The notes under the pieces: model-generated
What the model saw: the letters and a program-made list of their open reading frames with translations, nothing else
Database searches by the model: none
What the model was told of the DNA's origin: nothing
Part shown: positions 16,727 through 26,156 of the stretch, in pieces
Position numbering within the stretch: position 1 is the first letter of the stretch
How the letters are laid out: the number at the start of each line of letters is the position of its first letter
Made by a program: the position numbers and the translations under genes
Assembly: GCF_002968835.1 (NCBI RefSeq)
Contig: NZ_PKQK01000001.1
Span: forward strand, 1,798,001-1,862,000
Length of the DNA stretch: 64,000 nt
DNA from: Paenibacillus sp. PCH8
Lineage (GTDB): Bacteria; Bacillota; Bacilli; Paenibacillales; Paenibacillaceae
Direction of reading: 5' to 3'

Positions 16727-17659
16727 TTATACATGAACATCTGCGTACTGATCCCGATATTTCTCGTTATACACCCGGCCCACCGACTCTGCCAGTCCTC
16801 CGCGTGCTTTGTTCGGATAGCGTTCAATCGTGTGATAGAGCCGCATGAATCGATCCTTGGGCATAAAGCGGGCATAGCGGGTAATAAGACTAGGGAACAG
16901 TTCAATATATTTGCTCTTGCGTACCGCGGCAGCAACTACGGATGTGAGGATCTGAATTCCGTTGTGGAGTTGCAAAATGTTCACTTCATAGGTCGCGATA
17001 TACCGGATCGCATCTTCACGGATCAATTCCGGCTTCAGCCGGGCAATCTCACCGATATATTCAGCGAGCAGCCGCTCGAAGCTGCGTAGCAGCAGGGGTT
17101 TAAGCTGCAGATCCATATCACTGCGCAGGACGAAGGATTGTAACAGCGCCACTTGTTGCAGTCGAATACGATCATTGTAGACGAGTGAGCCGATCTCACG
17201 GAGCATCTCATACGCGAGCGCTTCATTCTGTTTGCGAGCTTCGGCGACCAAGGCCCAGTTGCGGTTGATACCCTGCCGGATGATTTCCTCATCCTGTTCC
17301 AACATGCGCTTCATCTCGCGTAACTGCTCTATCTGGAACGAACGTTGTTGCACGAAGATGAGTCCTGCCAGAAGCAGCAGGGAGATCGTCGCAGCCATCA
17401 TGGTCTGATCGATCGTTTCACCCCAATAGGTGGCCGCTGTACCGAACAATATCGTAATGAACAGGTCACGTGCAATTCGGCGTTTCACCCGGGAAGCGGC
17501 CTTCTCTTGAACGGAATTCAGGGTGCCGCGACCACAGGCCGTGCACTGCTCTTCCCACAGGCAGGTATACTGTCCACAACGTGTGCAGACTTGCAACTTT
17601 TCATAGGCATATGTCGTTCGGTTAAAGGGTCGGATCGATACAACTTGTTTAGTACTCAT
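16727..17659 (-). CDS. Zinc-ribbon membrane protein of unknown function
   Basis: A protein of about 310 residues with no family I can name. Near the N-terminus CTRCGQYTC and CTACG (about residues 25-45) form a C-x2-C...C-x2-C zinc ribbon. One or two membrane helices follow (about 68-105, with FITILFGTAATYW and AATISLLLLAGLIFV). The rest is a long soluble alpha-helical domain starting with a coiled segment (IEQLREMKRMLEQDEEI). ATG 17659 is preferred over a TTG two codons upstream that overlaps the previous stop. It lies directly downstream of a tiny membrane protein gene and is divergent from the VWA/tubulin-like operon, whose GTPase also has a zinc ribbon, so a functional link is plausible but unproven. 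Confidence 0.7.
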   Translation of the reverse strand: MSTKQVVSIRPFNRTTYAYEKLQVCTRCGQYTCLWEEQCTACGRGTLNSVQEKAASRVKRRIARDLFITILFGTAATYWGETIDQTMMAATISLLLLAGLIFVQQRSFQIEQLREMKRMLEQDEEIIRQGINRNWALVAEARKQNEALAYEMLREIGSLVYNDRIRLQQVALLQSFVLRSDMDLQLKPLLLRSFERLLAEYIGEIARLKPELIREDAIRYIATYEVNILQLHNGIQILTSVVAAAVRKSKYIELFPSLITRYARFMPKDRFMRLYHTIERYPNKARGGLAESVGRVYNEKYRDQYADVHV

Positions 17660-17661
17660 GC

Positions 17662-17805
17662 TCAATCACGCTCACCATTCAGAATAGTGTAGAGGGTACG
17701 ATCTGCGTCTTCTCGCGAGACCGGCTTCCGTCGATGAAGCTGGAAGCTGATGGCCTTGATCATGACAAAAAGAAACAATATGGCGAGGCATCCGTATGTA
17801 ACCAT
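17662..17805 (-). CDS. Small single-helix membrane protein
   Basis: A 47-residue ORF starting MVTYGCLAILFLFVMIKAISF, with one membrane segment and a basic, charged tail (HRRKPVSREDADRTLY). AGAAGGGAA lies about five bases upstream of the ATG at 17805. Its TGA is directly followed by the start of the zinc-ribbon gene, so the two are probably co-translated. No homologue recognised. Confidence 0.6.
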   Translation of the reverse strand: MVTYGCLAILFLFVMIKAISFQLHRRKPVSREDADRTLYTILNGERD

Positions 17806-17982
17806 AATTCGTTCCCTTCTAATGGCTTGATCATCAAGCACTGTTATATTGCAGTTTGCTGGCAATAACTATATCATATTTCCATAGTTGGAACTTTTGT
17901 GCCAACAAAAGGCGTGATTTCGTCGATTTTTGTCATTCATTACAAAACTGTAACTCAAGATAGGGGTGCTTTTCAGAATTTA

Positions 17983-18025
17983 TTAGCAGACTGTTAAGAT
18001 TTCCTTAAGGCTTGACGCCTATAAT
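17983..18025 (+). promoter_or_regulatory. Promoter with three PhoP/OmpR-type direct repeats
   Basis: TTAGCA (17983), TTAAGA (17994) and TTAAGG (18005) repeat with an exact 11-bp period, the spacing used by PhoP/PhoB-class response regulators whose Bacillus box is TTAACA-like. TATAAT follows at 18020-18025, with no good -35, as expected for an activated promoter. It lies 44 bases before the first VWA gene. Regulator identity is inferred. Confidence 0.5.
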
Positions 18026-18068
18026 AAACTATTCCCATTTTAATCTCAAACGTGAAGGAGTACACCTA

Positions 18069-19862
18069 ATGCTGCGGACACGCAAAATACGCTGGCTCAG
18101 CGGAACTCTGGTTCTGCTGGCATTTCTAACGCTACTGTTACCTCCGGCGTTGCTGCCACAAGCTGCAGCGGCTCAGGCACAGACGAGCGGAATCGATGCG
18201 GTACTTGTAGCCGATGTAAGTAACTCGATGAATACAAGTGATCGCGATAAGATCAGTAATGAAGCCATGAAAATGTTTATTGATATGCTGCCGGTCCAGG
18301 GGGACAAGGTAGGAATTGTTGCTTATACCGATCAGGTGGAGCGGGAAAAGGCGTTGCTTACGATTCAGTCCGATGCGGACAAGAGCAATCTGAAAAAATT
18401 TATTGACCAGCTCGGCCGGGGGCCATATACCGATGTCTCTGTAGGTGTAGCCGAAGCCGTGAATATCCTGAACCATGGTGCAGATCCATCCCACTCACCG
18501 ATGATCGTGCTGCTGGCTGATGGCAACAATGATTTTAATAAAACCAAAGGTCGTACACAGGCACAATCGGATACGGATCTGGCAAAGGCCGTGAAGGAAG
18601 CACAGGATCAGGGCATCCCGGTATACACGATTGGACTGAATGCAGATGGCAAGCTGAACAAGGATGCACTCGCAGACCTCGCGAAGCAGACCGGAGGCAA
18701 ATCGTTTATCACCGATACGCCGGATGATCTGCCGCAGATCCTGAGTGAGATCTTCGCCGATCATGCCAAACTGAATGTGGTGAAGCTGCCCTCTGTAACG
18801 GGAAACGGCAGTTATCAGGAAGTTACCGTGAACGTTCCAAACGACAGTGTACTTGAAGCGAACATCTCGATTATGTCTTCGAAACCGGTGGAAATACAGT
18901 TAACGGACCCTTCTGGCAAGGCTGTTAATTTGAACTCGGATGCAGCCAAGCTCTCAACGTCGAAGAGTTATTCGCTCGTGAAGCTTCTCAAACCGGAAGA
19001 GGGCGATTGGAAACTTCGGGTAAAAGGGGCTCCGAAAGACAGCATTGATATCAATCTGTTGTTCAACTATGATCTACAGCTCGTTGTGGACCCAATTAAG
19101 ACCAAGTCCTATACGAAAGGGGACAAGGTTGATCTTGCTGCCAAGCTGGAGAATGGCGGTCAACCGCTTCAGGATCAGGATCTGTATGCTGATATGAAGG
19201 CCACGCTGGTTGTGAAAGATGTCGATACAGGCAAAAGCGAGGAACAACCGCTGGAAAACACAGGTTCTGGTTTTGCCGGAACGTTTGAAGTACCAGACAA
19301 TCATCATTATGAATTGGTCATCCGTGCAGAAGAAGACAGCTTCTACCGTGAAAGTGCGCCAATCACCATTAATGCGGGGGGAGCAGCCGGAAGCGGGACT
19401 CAGCCGACAACGTCAGGCGGGGAGCAGGACAAGTCATTCCCTTGGTTGCCAGTCATTTTAGGTGTTGTAGCCCTGATTGTGGTTGCTGTTGGCGGCTGGT
19501 TCCTGATGAGCTGGCTGAAACGCAAAAACCGTGGATTCGTCGGTCAGATGATTGTGGAGATTCGCGATGAGAACACCGGAGACAAGTCCTATCCGCAATA
19601 TAAAAAGTTAGCGTCCTTCCGGGGCAGATTTCATCTGCATCAATTGTTGCAACTGGACCCCGAGCTGAAGGAAACCGAAAAATACGTATTTACGCCCAGC
19701 AATGGGGATCGAATTATAATCCGTAACACCGCAGGCGGTACGCTGGAGAAATCCGGTCGTGCAGTCGATGCAAGCTCAGGCGTTGAACTGAAGAACGGTG
19801 ACCGACTGAGCATCCCGCTGCAACAGGCGGACAAAACGATTTTGATCGAGTACTTGGTGTGA
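18069..19862 (+). CDS. Secreted/membrane-anchored VWA domain protein
   Basis: A 597-residue protein. A signal peptide (about 1-36, ending AAAAQAQ) precedes a von Willebrand A domain (about 40-230) with an intact metal-ion site DVSNS at residues 49-53. A beta-rich extracellular region follows, then a Gly/Ser/Thr linker and one membrane helix at 457-482 (FPWLPVILGVVALIVVAVGG). The roughly 110-residue cytosolic C-terminal domain, with NGDRIIIRN, SSGVELKNGDRLSIPL, recalls an FHA-like fold, though I cannot confirm it. The ATG at 18069 follows GAAGGAGT. It is the first gene of the tubulin-like operon; VWA domains usually organise metal-dependent protein assembly. A repeat element lies between it and the next gene. 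Confidence 0.85.
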   Translation: MLRTRKIRWLSGTLVLLAFLTLLLPPALLPQAAAAQAQTSGIDAVLVADVSNSMNTSDRDKISNEAMKMFIDMLPVQGDKVGIVAYTDQVEREKALLTIQSDADKSNLKKFIDQLGRGPYTDVSVGVAEAVNILNHGADPSHSPMIVLLADGNNDFNKTKGRTQAQSDTDLAKAVKEAQDQGIPVYTIGLNADGKLNKDALADLAKQTGGKSFITDTPDDLPQILSEIFADHAKLNVVKLPSVTGNGSYQEVTVNVPNDSVLEANISIMSSKPVEIQLTDPSGKAVNLNSDAAKLSTSKSYSLVKLLKPEEGDWKLRVKGAPKDSIDINLLFNYDLQLVVDPIKTKSYTKGDKVDLAAKLENGGQPLQDQDLYADMKATLVVKDVDTGKSEEQPLENTGSGFAGTFEVPDNHHYELVIRAEEDSFYRESAPITINAGGAAGSGTQPTTSGGEQDKSFPWLPVILGVVALIVVAVGGWFLMSWLKRKNRGFVGQMIVEIRDENTGDKSYPQYKKLASFRGRFHLHQLLQLDPELKETEKYVFTPSNGDRIIIRNTAGGTLEKSGRAVDASSGVELKNGDRLSIPLQQADKTILIEYLV

Positions 19863-19929
19863 AGGATTATTGGGTTTAAATTGATTGTTTGGTTTAAAAG
19901 GAATGCCAATAAAATTTGGGACCAACTGT

Positions 19930-20078
19930 TTACACGAGAACGCAGAGGACAGAAATAACGTGAAGAAGCGGAAGCGTTCGCCTTTATCCCCGGATTTTCA
20001 CTTTGTAAAAGTGAATTGAAAAAATCTGGGGATAACAGCGATCGGAAGGTTATTCTGTCATCGGAGTGGCAAGTGTAA
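19930..20078. repeat. Structured 149-bp repeat element, copy A
   Basis: Starts TTACAC (19930) and ends GTGTAA (20073-20078), and folds as nested stems: GACAGAA/TTCTGTC, TCGC/GCGA, TATCCCCGGATTTT with AAAATCTGGGGATA, and the inner CACTTT/AAAGTG. Copy B at 60888-61035 keeps length and folding with a compensatory change in the inner stem. It lies inside the putative operon, 67 bases after the VWA stop and 44 before the tubulin-like start. Confidence 0.8.
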
Positions 20079-20122
20079 TTAAGTTGTAGTTCCAACTTTG
20101 TTAATCAAAGGGAGGACATGGA

Positions 20123-23100
20123 ATGAAACCGATTGTTAGAGAACATATTCAACAACTGGATGTATCACTTGGCGGAGGTATTGTCAGTGAGAAAATCCGG
20201 GTCGATACGATTGATAACCCCATTCTGATTATCGGTCTGGGAGGAACGGGCATTGATGCGCTGCTACGTCTGAAATATCAGATTAACCGTCGTTTCAAGC
20301 TGCCACAGGACCCGGTATCCAAGAAAAAGATGGATAAGCCCGATAATGTGGAATTCCTTGCTTTTGAAACGAACGAACAAGATCGCGCCAAAAAGTATAA
20401 AGGGATCGGACTTGATCCGATCAATGAATTCGTATTGCTATCCAATGCCGAGATCGGCGGACTTTTGCAGAACCGCAGTGTGCTGGAGCCGTACATCACG
20501 GACTGGCTCTCTCCAGAACTGAGCATAACAGATGGTATGAACGGTGCCGCTGGGGTGCGTCAGGCGGGACGTCTTCTTCTGTTTACCAAGATTAATCAGG
20601 TCGTACAGGCCATCGACAAAAAGATCAAAACCTTATCTGTAGGCACCAATAAAAAACTGATGGTATTCCTGCTGACAGGTCTGTCCGGCGGTACAGGAAG
20701 CGGTTGCTTCCTCGATATTTCCTATATCGTGCGTGGTATTATTGAACGTGACCACGGCTCTGCCGGAATTGACCGTGTCAATACACTGGGCTACCTGTTC
20801 ACACCAGACGTGAACTTGTCGAACAAGAGCCTGAGCGAACACACCCGTGAATACATTCGCAAGAACGGATATGCAGCACTCAAAGAGCTAGATTACTGGA
20901 TGAACGTAGACAGCCGTGGTGAGCGGTTTACACAGAAGTACGGCAATATCCTGACGGTTAACTCACCATTGCCGCCATTTAACCTGTGTCACCTGATCTC
21001 TGCGACGAACACCGAAGGCAAATTGCTGGAGAATGCCTACGATTACTGCATGAACGTCACAGCCGAGAATATTACGAACTTCATGGCGAGTGAGGAGAAG
21101 CAGTCTGGTGAGGAGTTCGCAATCCATGACTATATCAGCAACATTCGTACCAACATTGCACAGATGAACAAGGTATACCCGGCCAACTATGATTACAACA
21201 TCATCGGTGCATCTTCGGCCGTACTGCCGATTGAAGAGATGACCACCTATCTGGCGTATCGCATGTTCAACAAAATGAATACCATGTTCTCCAAAGCACC
21301 GAACCAGGAGGATACCGAGAAGTTTGCCCGCAAGCTGGGCATTGATCTCGAAAGTGTGGTCAAGTCCTTTGAAGCCCGCGTGCCTGAGCCGTTGCCTGGT
21401 TATCAGAACAGCGAGCGTCTGTCCTATGGCAACGTGGTGAAATCACAGGTTGTGAATATGGACACCGAACTGGAACAGAACTTCCTGGCGCGTGCCCGTG
21501 AAGAATATATCAAGGCGAAGAAACAGTTGCCGGGTGAGATTGCCGGACAGTTCACCGAACAGATCCGGCGGATGTTTTTGCATCCCGAACAAGGTCCGTT
21601 CTATGTCTCTCGTCTGATTTATACGGAAAAAGGCTTCTGTGTACTGAAGATGATTCAGTCCTATATTGAAACACTGCGTGAGAATGCCTTCCGCATCCCG
21701 CGTGATATTGAAGCTGCTCAAGAGCAGTCGGAAGAGAAACTGGGCGATGCGAAGAGTGCTTTTGTCTCCAAAGAGAAGAAGAAGAATGCTTATATTGAAG
21801 CAAAAATTCATGAGTACTGGCTGCACGCCGACGTGGAACGCAACGATCAGATGATCGAGTTCTATGAAGACTTGTACGAACTGTTGAACCAGGAGAACAG
21901 CCGCATTTATAACGTATTTACCGAGACACTGAACGCCCTTAGCTCCATATTCTCCAAAAACGGCGATCTGTTGACACGCGGCGAGGAGCAGTCAGATCAC
22001 AAAGGCAACAAGACCTATTACTGGAATGTGGTAAGTGTCCCGGATATCGTCGGTCTGGTGGACGGAATGCTGGATAAGCGCGATACGGATGATCTGATCC
22101 GTGACTTCTCCCGTGAATTGCTGGAGAACTCCAGCCAGTGGGTGAAAGAGAATGAGATTGATATCGTTAGCTCTATCTCCGACTTCCTGAGTGAGAAGTT
22201 CGGTGATCTGATTACCCGTTCCATGGAAGATTTCCTGGTGATTAAGTATGGACAAGACGAGTCCGTTGAGAAATTCGTGGAACGTTTCATTGCGGGCAAG
22301 CTGGATGATGAGGCGGTTCCGGTGTTCAATCTGAGCAACAGCACAGGCAGCCTGCACTTCCCTTCATGGGGATTCGTATCGGTACCGGCACAGGCGCCGG
22401 GCATTCTGAAAGGGATTCGCAACTATCAGAACAATGCGGTGGGCAAATCTCATTTTACCGTTAAGGAAAGTGAAGTGCGTAACCGGATTTTCTGGTTGAA
22501 TACCCGCAACGGGGTACCACTCTTTGTGTATACACCGCTCAAGGTATATGAGGAAAGCTATGAACGTACCATTTTGGACAAAGAAGGCATTGGTCGTCAC
22601 TTGGTGCAAACGGAGAAAAACAACTGGACCTATCTGCCATCTCCGATTCCGGAGAAATCATGGGGAGATGTGTACGAGAACGCTCGCGTGAAACAGTATA
22701 ACGCCAGAGTGCGTAACGAATTCGAGCAGGCCCTCGGATACAACATCGTGACAGCCAAATCCATTGATGAGAATACAAGCAACCGTTATGCGATTGTGAC
22801 AACCGAACCGTTTGACCTGTCTACGAAGCTCAGTGCCTACGACATGCGTCTAACATCCACTACACCGAATCTGGGCGAAGTAAAACGAGCTGTGGTTGAG
22901 CTGAAACGTCTGCAATCCGACGGGTTGCCGCGTGTAGGGGTGAAGGATATTTTCGGCAGTATTAATGAAGATATGGCCAAAGAAAACCTGGTACGCTCCC
23001 CGCAGCTGATCGCACGGGTACGTGAAGAACTGGCGAAGATGAATGCCATCTCGGCTAAAGTCGCCGAACTTGAAGGCATTCTTGCTCAGTACCAGGACGA

Positions 23101-23512
23101 GGAGCAGTGGTATGACCGCTTCATCGAAGCGTTATATACAGACACGATTGTCAAAAAAGGTGCGCTGTATGTCTACGACCGTGATCCTGAAGAAGATGCA
23201 TGGGACCCGTTCGCAAACCTGATGAAGAGCCGTAATTTTGCCGAGTATGAAGTGTTCGGCAACTTCCGTGGGCTGGCCGAGAAGGATCGCAGTACACTGC
23301 TGCGCAAAGCCACACGCCGTGACAACGACCTTACAGCTTCCGAGGACATCACACCGCTGCTGGCGAAGTTGGATGATCTGGCTGCACTGTACATGGAATC
23401 GCGTGATCGTCTGGAGTATGAGCGAGTGGAGCTGGCGAACGGGGAAGACATCTACCAGTTCTACAGAACGATGTCGTCGAAGCTGAACGACATTCGCAGA
23501 AGGCTGAAGTAA
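20123..23512 (+). CDS. Large tubulin/FtsZ-like GTPase domain protein
   Basis: An 1129-residue cytosolic protein of the 'tubulin-like' family (Pfam Tubulin_2 as I recall it). The nucleotide-binding half shows ILIIGLGGTGIDALLRLK (residues 34-51) and the tubulin/FtsZ signature as GLSGGTGSG (186-194). The middle (about 350-720) is largely helical and charged. The C-terminal part has no recognised domain. Such proteins are expected to bind GTP and may polymerise. It is far longer than FtsZ (about 380 residues), so most of it must serve binding to partners. GGGAGGA lies shortly before the ATG. It overlaps the next gene by one base (TAATG), so the two products are probably made in fixed ratio. Confidence 0.85.
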   Translation: MKPIVREHIQQLDVSLGGGIVSEKIRVDTIDNPILIIGLGGTGIDALLRLKYQINRRFKLPQDPVSKKKMDKPDNVEFLAFETNEQDRAKKYKGIGLDPINEFVLLSNAEIGGLLQNRSVLEPYITDWLSPELSITDGMNGAAGVRQAGRLLLFTKINQVVQAIDKKIKTLSVGTNKKLMVFLLTGLSGGTGSGCFLDISYIVRGIIERDHGSAGIDRVNTLGYLFTPDVNLSNKSLSEHTREYIRKNGYAALKELDYWMNVDSRGERFTQKYGNILTVNSPLPPFNLCHLISATNTEGKLLENAYDYCMNVTAENITNFMASEEKQSGEEFAIHDYISNIRTNIAQMNKVYPANYDYNIIGASSAVLPIEEMTTYLAYRMFNKMNTMFSKAPNQEDTEKFARKLGIDLESVVKSFEARVPEPLPGYQNSERLSYGNVVKSQVVNMDTELEQNFLARAREEYIKAKKQLPGEIAGQFTEQIRRMFLHPEQGPFYVSRLIYTEKGFCVLKMIQSYIETLRENAFRIPRDIEAAQEQSEEKLGDAKSAFVSKEKKKNAYIEAKIHEYWLHADVERNDQMIEFYEDLYELLNQENSRIYNVFTETLNALSSIFSKNGDLLTRGEEQSDHKGNKTYYWNVVSVPDIVGLVDGMLDKRDTDDLIRDFSRELLENSSQWVKENEIDIVSSISDFLSEKFGDLITRSMEDFLVIKYGQDESVEKFVERFIAGKLDDEAVPVFNLSNSTGSLHFPSWGFVSVPAQAPGILKGIRNYQNNAVGKSHFTVKESEVRNRIFWLNTRNGVPLFVYTPLKVYEESYERTILDKEGIGRHLVQTEKNNWTYLPSPIPEKSWGDVYENARVKQYNARVRNEFEQALGYNIVTAKSIDENTSNRYAIVTTEPFDLSTKLSAYDMRLTSTTPNLGEVKRAVVELKRLQSDGLPRVGVKDIFGSINEDMAKENLVRSPQLIARVREELAKMNAISAKVAELEGILAQYQDEEQWYDRFIEALYTDTIVKKGALYVYDRDPEEDAWDPFANLMKSRNFAEYEVFGNFRGLAEKDRSTLLRKATRRDNDLTASEDITPLLAKLDDLAALYMESRDRLEYERVELANGEDIYQFYRTMSSKLNDIRRRLK

Positions 23513-26070
23513 TGGTGGGGGCCGGAATGGAGCTTAGTCCGAACCATAACCTGAAGCGTGATCTGGAGACATATGCAGTACAGTATGCAACAGAGCAGGA
23601 ACGTCAGGGCAGTCTGGGTGATGGACGCAGCAGCATCCATTACCCGGCCCTGTTTCTATTTGTGGGTGATCTGGTTGCGCCTGCCGTGTCGGCCGTGCGA
23701 GAGATCAATCGACTGAAATGGGATAATGGAGACGGCGTGGTCTATGTGCAGATCGGGACCGAAGATGAGACGGATGACCATCATAGTTCTGCACGTGAGC
23801 ACAGCACGAATGACCCAAGTTATGGCAATCAAGCTTACACATCGGTTAACCCTCGCATGGATCGTTCAGGTGGAGGTGGAGCGAGCCATGGCAATGGCTC
23901 ATCCGAAGAAGTGTCCGATGACGGGCAGGTAACTCGTCATCTGTTGCCGCTATCCATCGGGCAGACACAGCGACCATGCAAAACGCTGCGCAAAGATGTA
24001 CACCGCAGTTTCCACGAATCCGGTGAGGCACTCTTCGGATTAAATCGTACGCTTCGGCGGGTTAGTAACCGGATTGCTGAATACGGGCGACTGTACTCGT
24101 CATTTGACCGAATTTACGTTACGGTGATCACCAGAGCGGATGATCCGTTGAATGTGCTGTTGCCGGAGATTACCAAGCTGACGGAGACCATTTTGTCCCA
24201 AGCCTTCAAATCGGTACAGACCGATCTGCATGTGCTGGTCAGTGAGATGGAACAGGTTGATTCCTTCGGATATGCCAGCGCAGCAGGTCTCGCGTTCTTG
24301 CGCGAACTGGATTATATGCAATCTCTGGACTACACATTTAGTGGTAATCTGTTGGTGACGGAGGATGGGATATCCATTCCCGTTACACATCCCGCATCGC
24401 CTTTGTATGATCTCGTCTATATCTTATCCGACAAAAACGAACGTGGAACCGGCGTTCCCGGCGGGTGGATCGAGAATGCCGAGATCATCTGCCGCATCTG
24501 TCTGTTGAAGAACCGAAAGCAGGATACGGATCATTCGGGTAGCGTTTCAAGCACGGGAGCGAACACGTACAACAATACATCCTTTAAAAACAATATTCGT
24601 ACCACCTCGGATCAGCATGGCTATGCCAGTGCGGGTTTTGCCGAGATCAGGCGGCCCAACAAACCGATTGCCCTGGCGGTGTTATACCACCTGTATCGCT
24701 ATCTGCTCGCACGCATGCGGCAGGAGCCGGATTGGAGCATCAAGGACAAGCTCGCTTTCTTCGGACTGGACGCGGCCTTGGTGGAACGCAAAGTTGAAGG
24801 ATTGCTGCCAGATGAAGATCTGGTTGGAGGCATGAGCGGCATCATGACGCATAACGTCGGTTTCTCTGAGCTGAAGCCGCTCTCCCTACGTGAAGCGGAG
24901 AGAGCGTTGTTCGGACAAGGAGCCGAGTCATACTTCCGCGACAACGTAGTCCGACTCGTGGAGGAACGTGTGCACGAGCGCAGCTCTGGCGGCTCTCTGC
25001 GCCGTCAGGCCGAACAATCCCGAGCGGAGCATCCCGAGGTGGGTTACTTCCAGTGGGCAGCTTGGAGTGACGGTGAGCCTGGCAGTGTTCGTCAGGCCTT
25101 GCTTGGACTGATTCGGGATAAATCCACGCAACTGGAGTCTGCGCGTGCGTTGCTGGAGCAGCGTCAGCAAGAGCGGGTGGAGGATCAGTCGTTCAAACGA
25201 GCACTGTTCCGTGACAAGCAGAATGTGCGCAATCTGATCGATTGTATGCTGGAGCGGGTGTATGTGCCTAAGATTGAGCTGTTGCGACTGGAAAATGAAC
25301 TGCATCTGCTGCGTATCTACGATACAGAGATGGAAGAGCTTCACCGCTTCAGCCGCCATGTGACAGCGACACTGGAAGCACTGGAACGCACCTTGCGAGA
25401 GATGGCTACCCAAAGTATCGCCGCTGCGGATGAATACATTGGACAGAACGTGATGGAGTACTACGGCAAGGTAACAGAAGAGCTGATTACCGATCTGGAG
25501 GCTAAGCGCGGACGAGATGTATGGTATGAAGACCGATACATGGGTGATATGAACAGACTCGCTACGGAAGGCAATGATCCATTGCTGAAACGTCTGATGG
25601 GGGTCTGCCATACGTTGCTACTCACAGCCGAGCCGTTGCGACTGCCATTTGAGGAAGAACTATTGCAACGGGCTAATGTAACGATTGCTTACGGAGACAA
25701 AGACGTATTAACCCGGGATGATCTGTTCCGCAGGTTGTACCACACGTTGGAGGATCAGGCTGTCGTTCGGGTACGGGTATTTGACTATACACAGGAACAT
25801 CGGTATGAAGAGAAGTATTTCTTTGGTGACCATCACAGTGCCTTTATGGACTACGCAGCACATGCCGAAGAGACCTCACGGATTTACAAGCTGGGTGTGG
25901 TGTACGAGGAACGCAGCAGCGGTGTGGAGAAGCTGAATCTGATGGGTGGTTTCCATCTGGAGGATCTTATGGTGTATCGTAATGGCAGAGTGTATTACGA
26001 CTCGTATATGGAGAACGGTTATGAACTGCATCCCGCCGATCTGGTGGAGAAGTTGTCACCCATGCGTTAA
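23512..26070 (+). CDS. 852-residue unknown protein coupled to the tubulin-like gene
   Basis: No family recognised with confidence. The start overlaps the preceding stop as TAATG; an in-frame ATG at 23527 preceded by GGTGGGGG is the alternative. The N-terminal 120 residues contain YPALFLFVGDLVAPAVSAVREINRL and a low-complexity, Gly/Ser/His-rich stretch (about 80-145). A Ser/Asn/Thr-rich insert lies near 340-370. The C-terminal half is helical with likely coiled coils (about 530-650, for example LESARALLEQRQQERVEDQSF). No membrane segment or signal peptide. Tight coupling makes it a probable direct partner or adaptor of the tubulin-like GTPase. Confidence 0.8.
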   Translation: MVGAGMELSPNHNLKRDLETYAVQYATEQERQGSLGDGRSSIHYPALFLFVGDLVAPAVSAVREINRLKWDNGDGVVYVQIGTEDETDDHHSSAREHSTNDPSYGNQAYTSVNPRMDRSGGGGASHGNGSSEEVSDDGQVTRHLLPLSIGQTQRPCKTLRKDVHRSFHESGEALFGLNRTLRRVSNRIAEYGRLYSSFDRIYVTVITRADDPLNVLLPEITKLTETILSQAFKSVQTDLHVLVSEMEQVDSFGYASAAGLAFLRELDYMQSLDYTFSGNLLVTEDGISIPVTHPASPLYDLVYILSDKNERGTGVPGGWIENAEIICRICLLKNRKQDTDHSGSVSSTGANTYNNTSFKNNIRTTSDQHGYASAGFAEIRRPNKPIALAVLYHLYRYLLARMRQEPDWSIKDKLAFFGLDAALVERKVEGLLPDEDLVGGMSGIMTHNVGFSELKPLSLREAERALFGQGAESYFRDNVVRLVEERVHERSSGGSLRRQAEQSRAEHPEVGYFQWAAWSDGEPGSVRQALLGLIRDKSTQLESARALLEQRQQERVEDQSFKRALFRDKQNVRNLIDCMLERVYVPKIELLRLENELHLLRIYDTEMEELHRFSRHVTATLEALERTLREMATQSIAAADEYIGQNVMEYYGKVTEELITDLEAKRGRDVWYEDRYMGDMNRLATEGNDPLLKRLMGVCHTLLLTAEPLRLPFEEELLQRANVTIAYGDKDVLTRDDLFRRLYHTLEDQAVVRVRVFDYTQEHRYEEKYFFGDHHSAFMDYAAHAEETSRIYKLGVVYEERSSGVEKLNLMGGFHLEDLMVYRNGRVYYDSYMENGYELHPADLVEKLSPMR

Positions 26071-26156
26071 GACATCTGGTGGTGTCATGACACCCTGCTA
26101 CAATTTTGAATTAACTCAGCCTGCTTAGGGCTGGTATGGAAAGGAGGCATGTGGAC

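Noticed and set aside
24928-25611. A 227-codon minus-strand frame inside the 852-residue protein gene
   Set aside because: No ribosome site and no recognisable family; the plus-strand frame is coupled to its neighbours.
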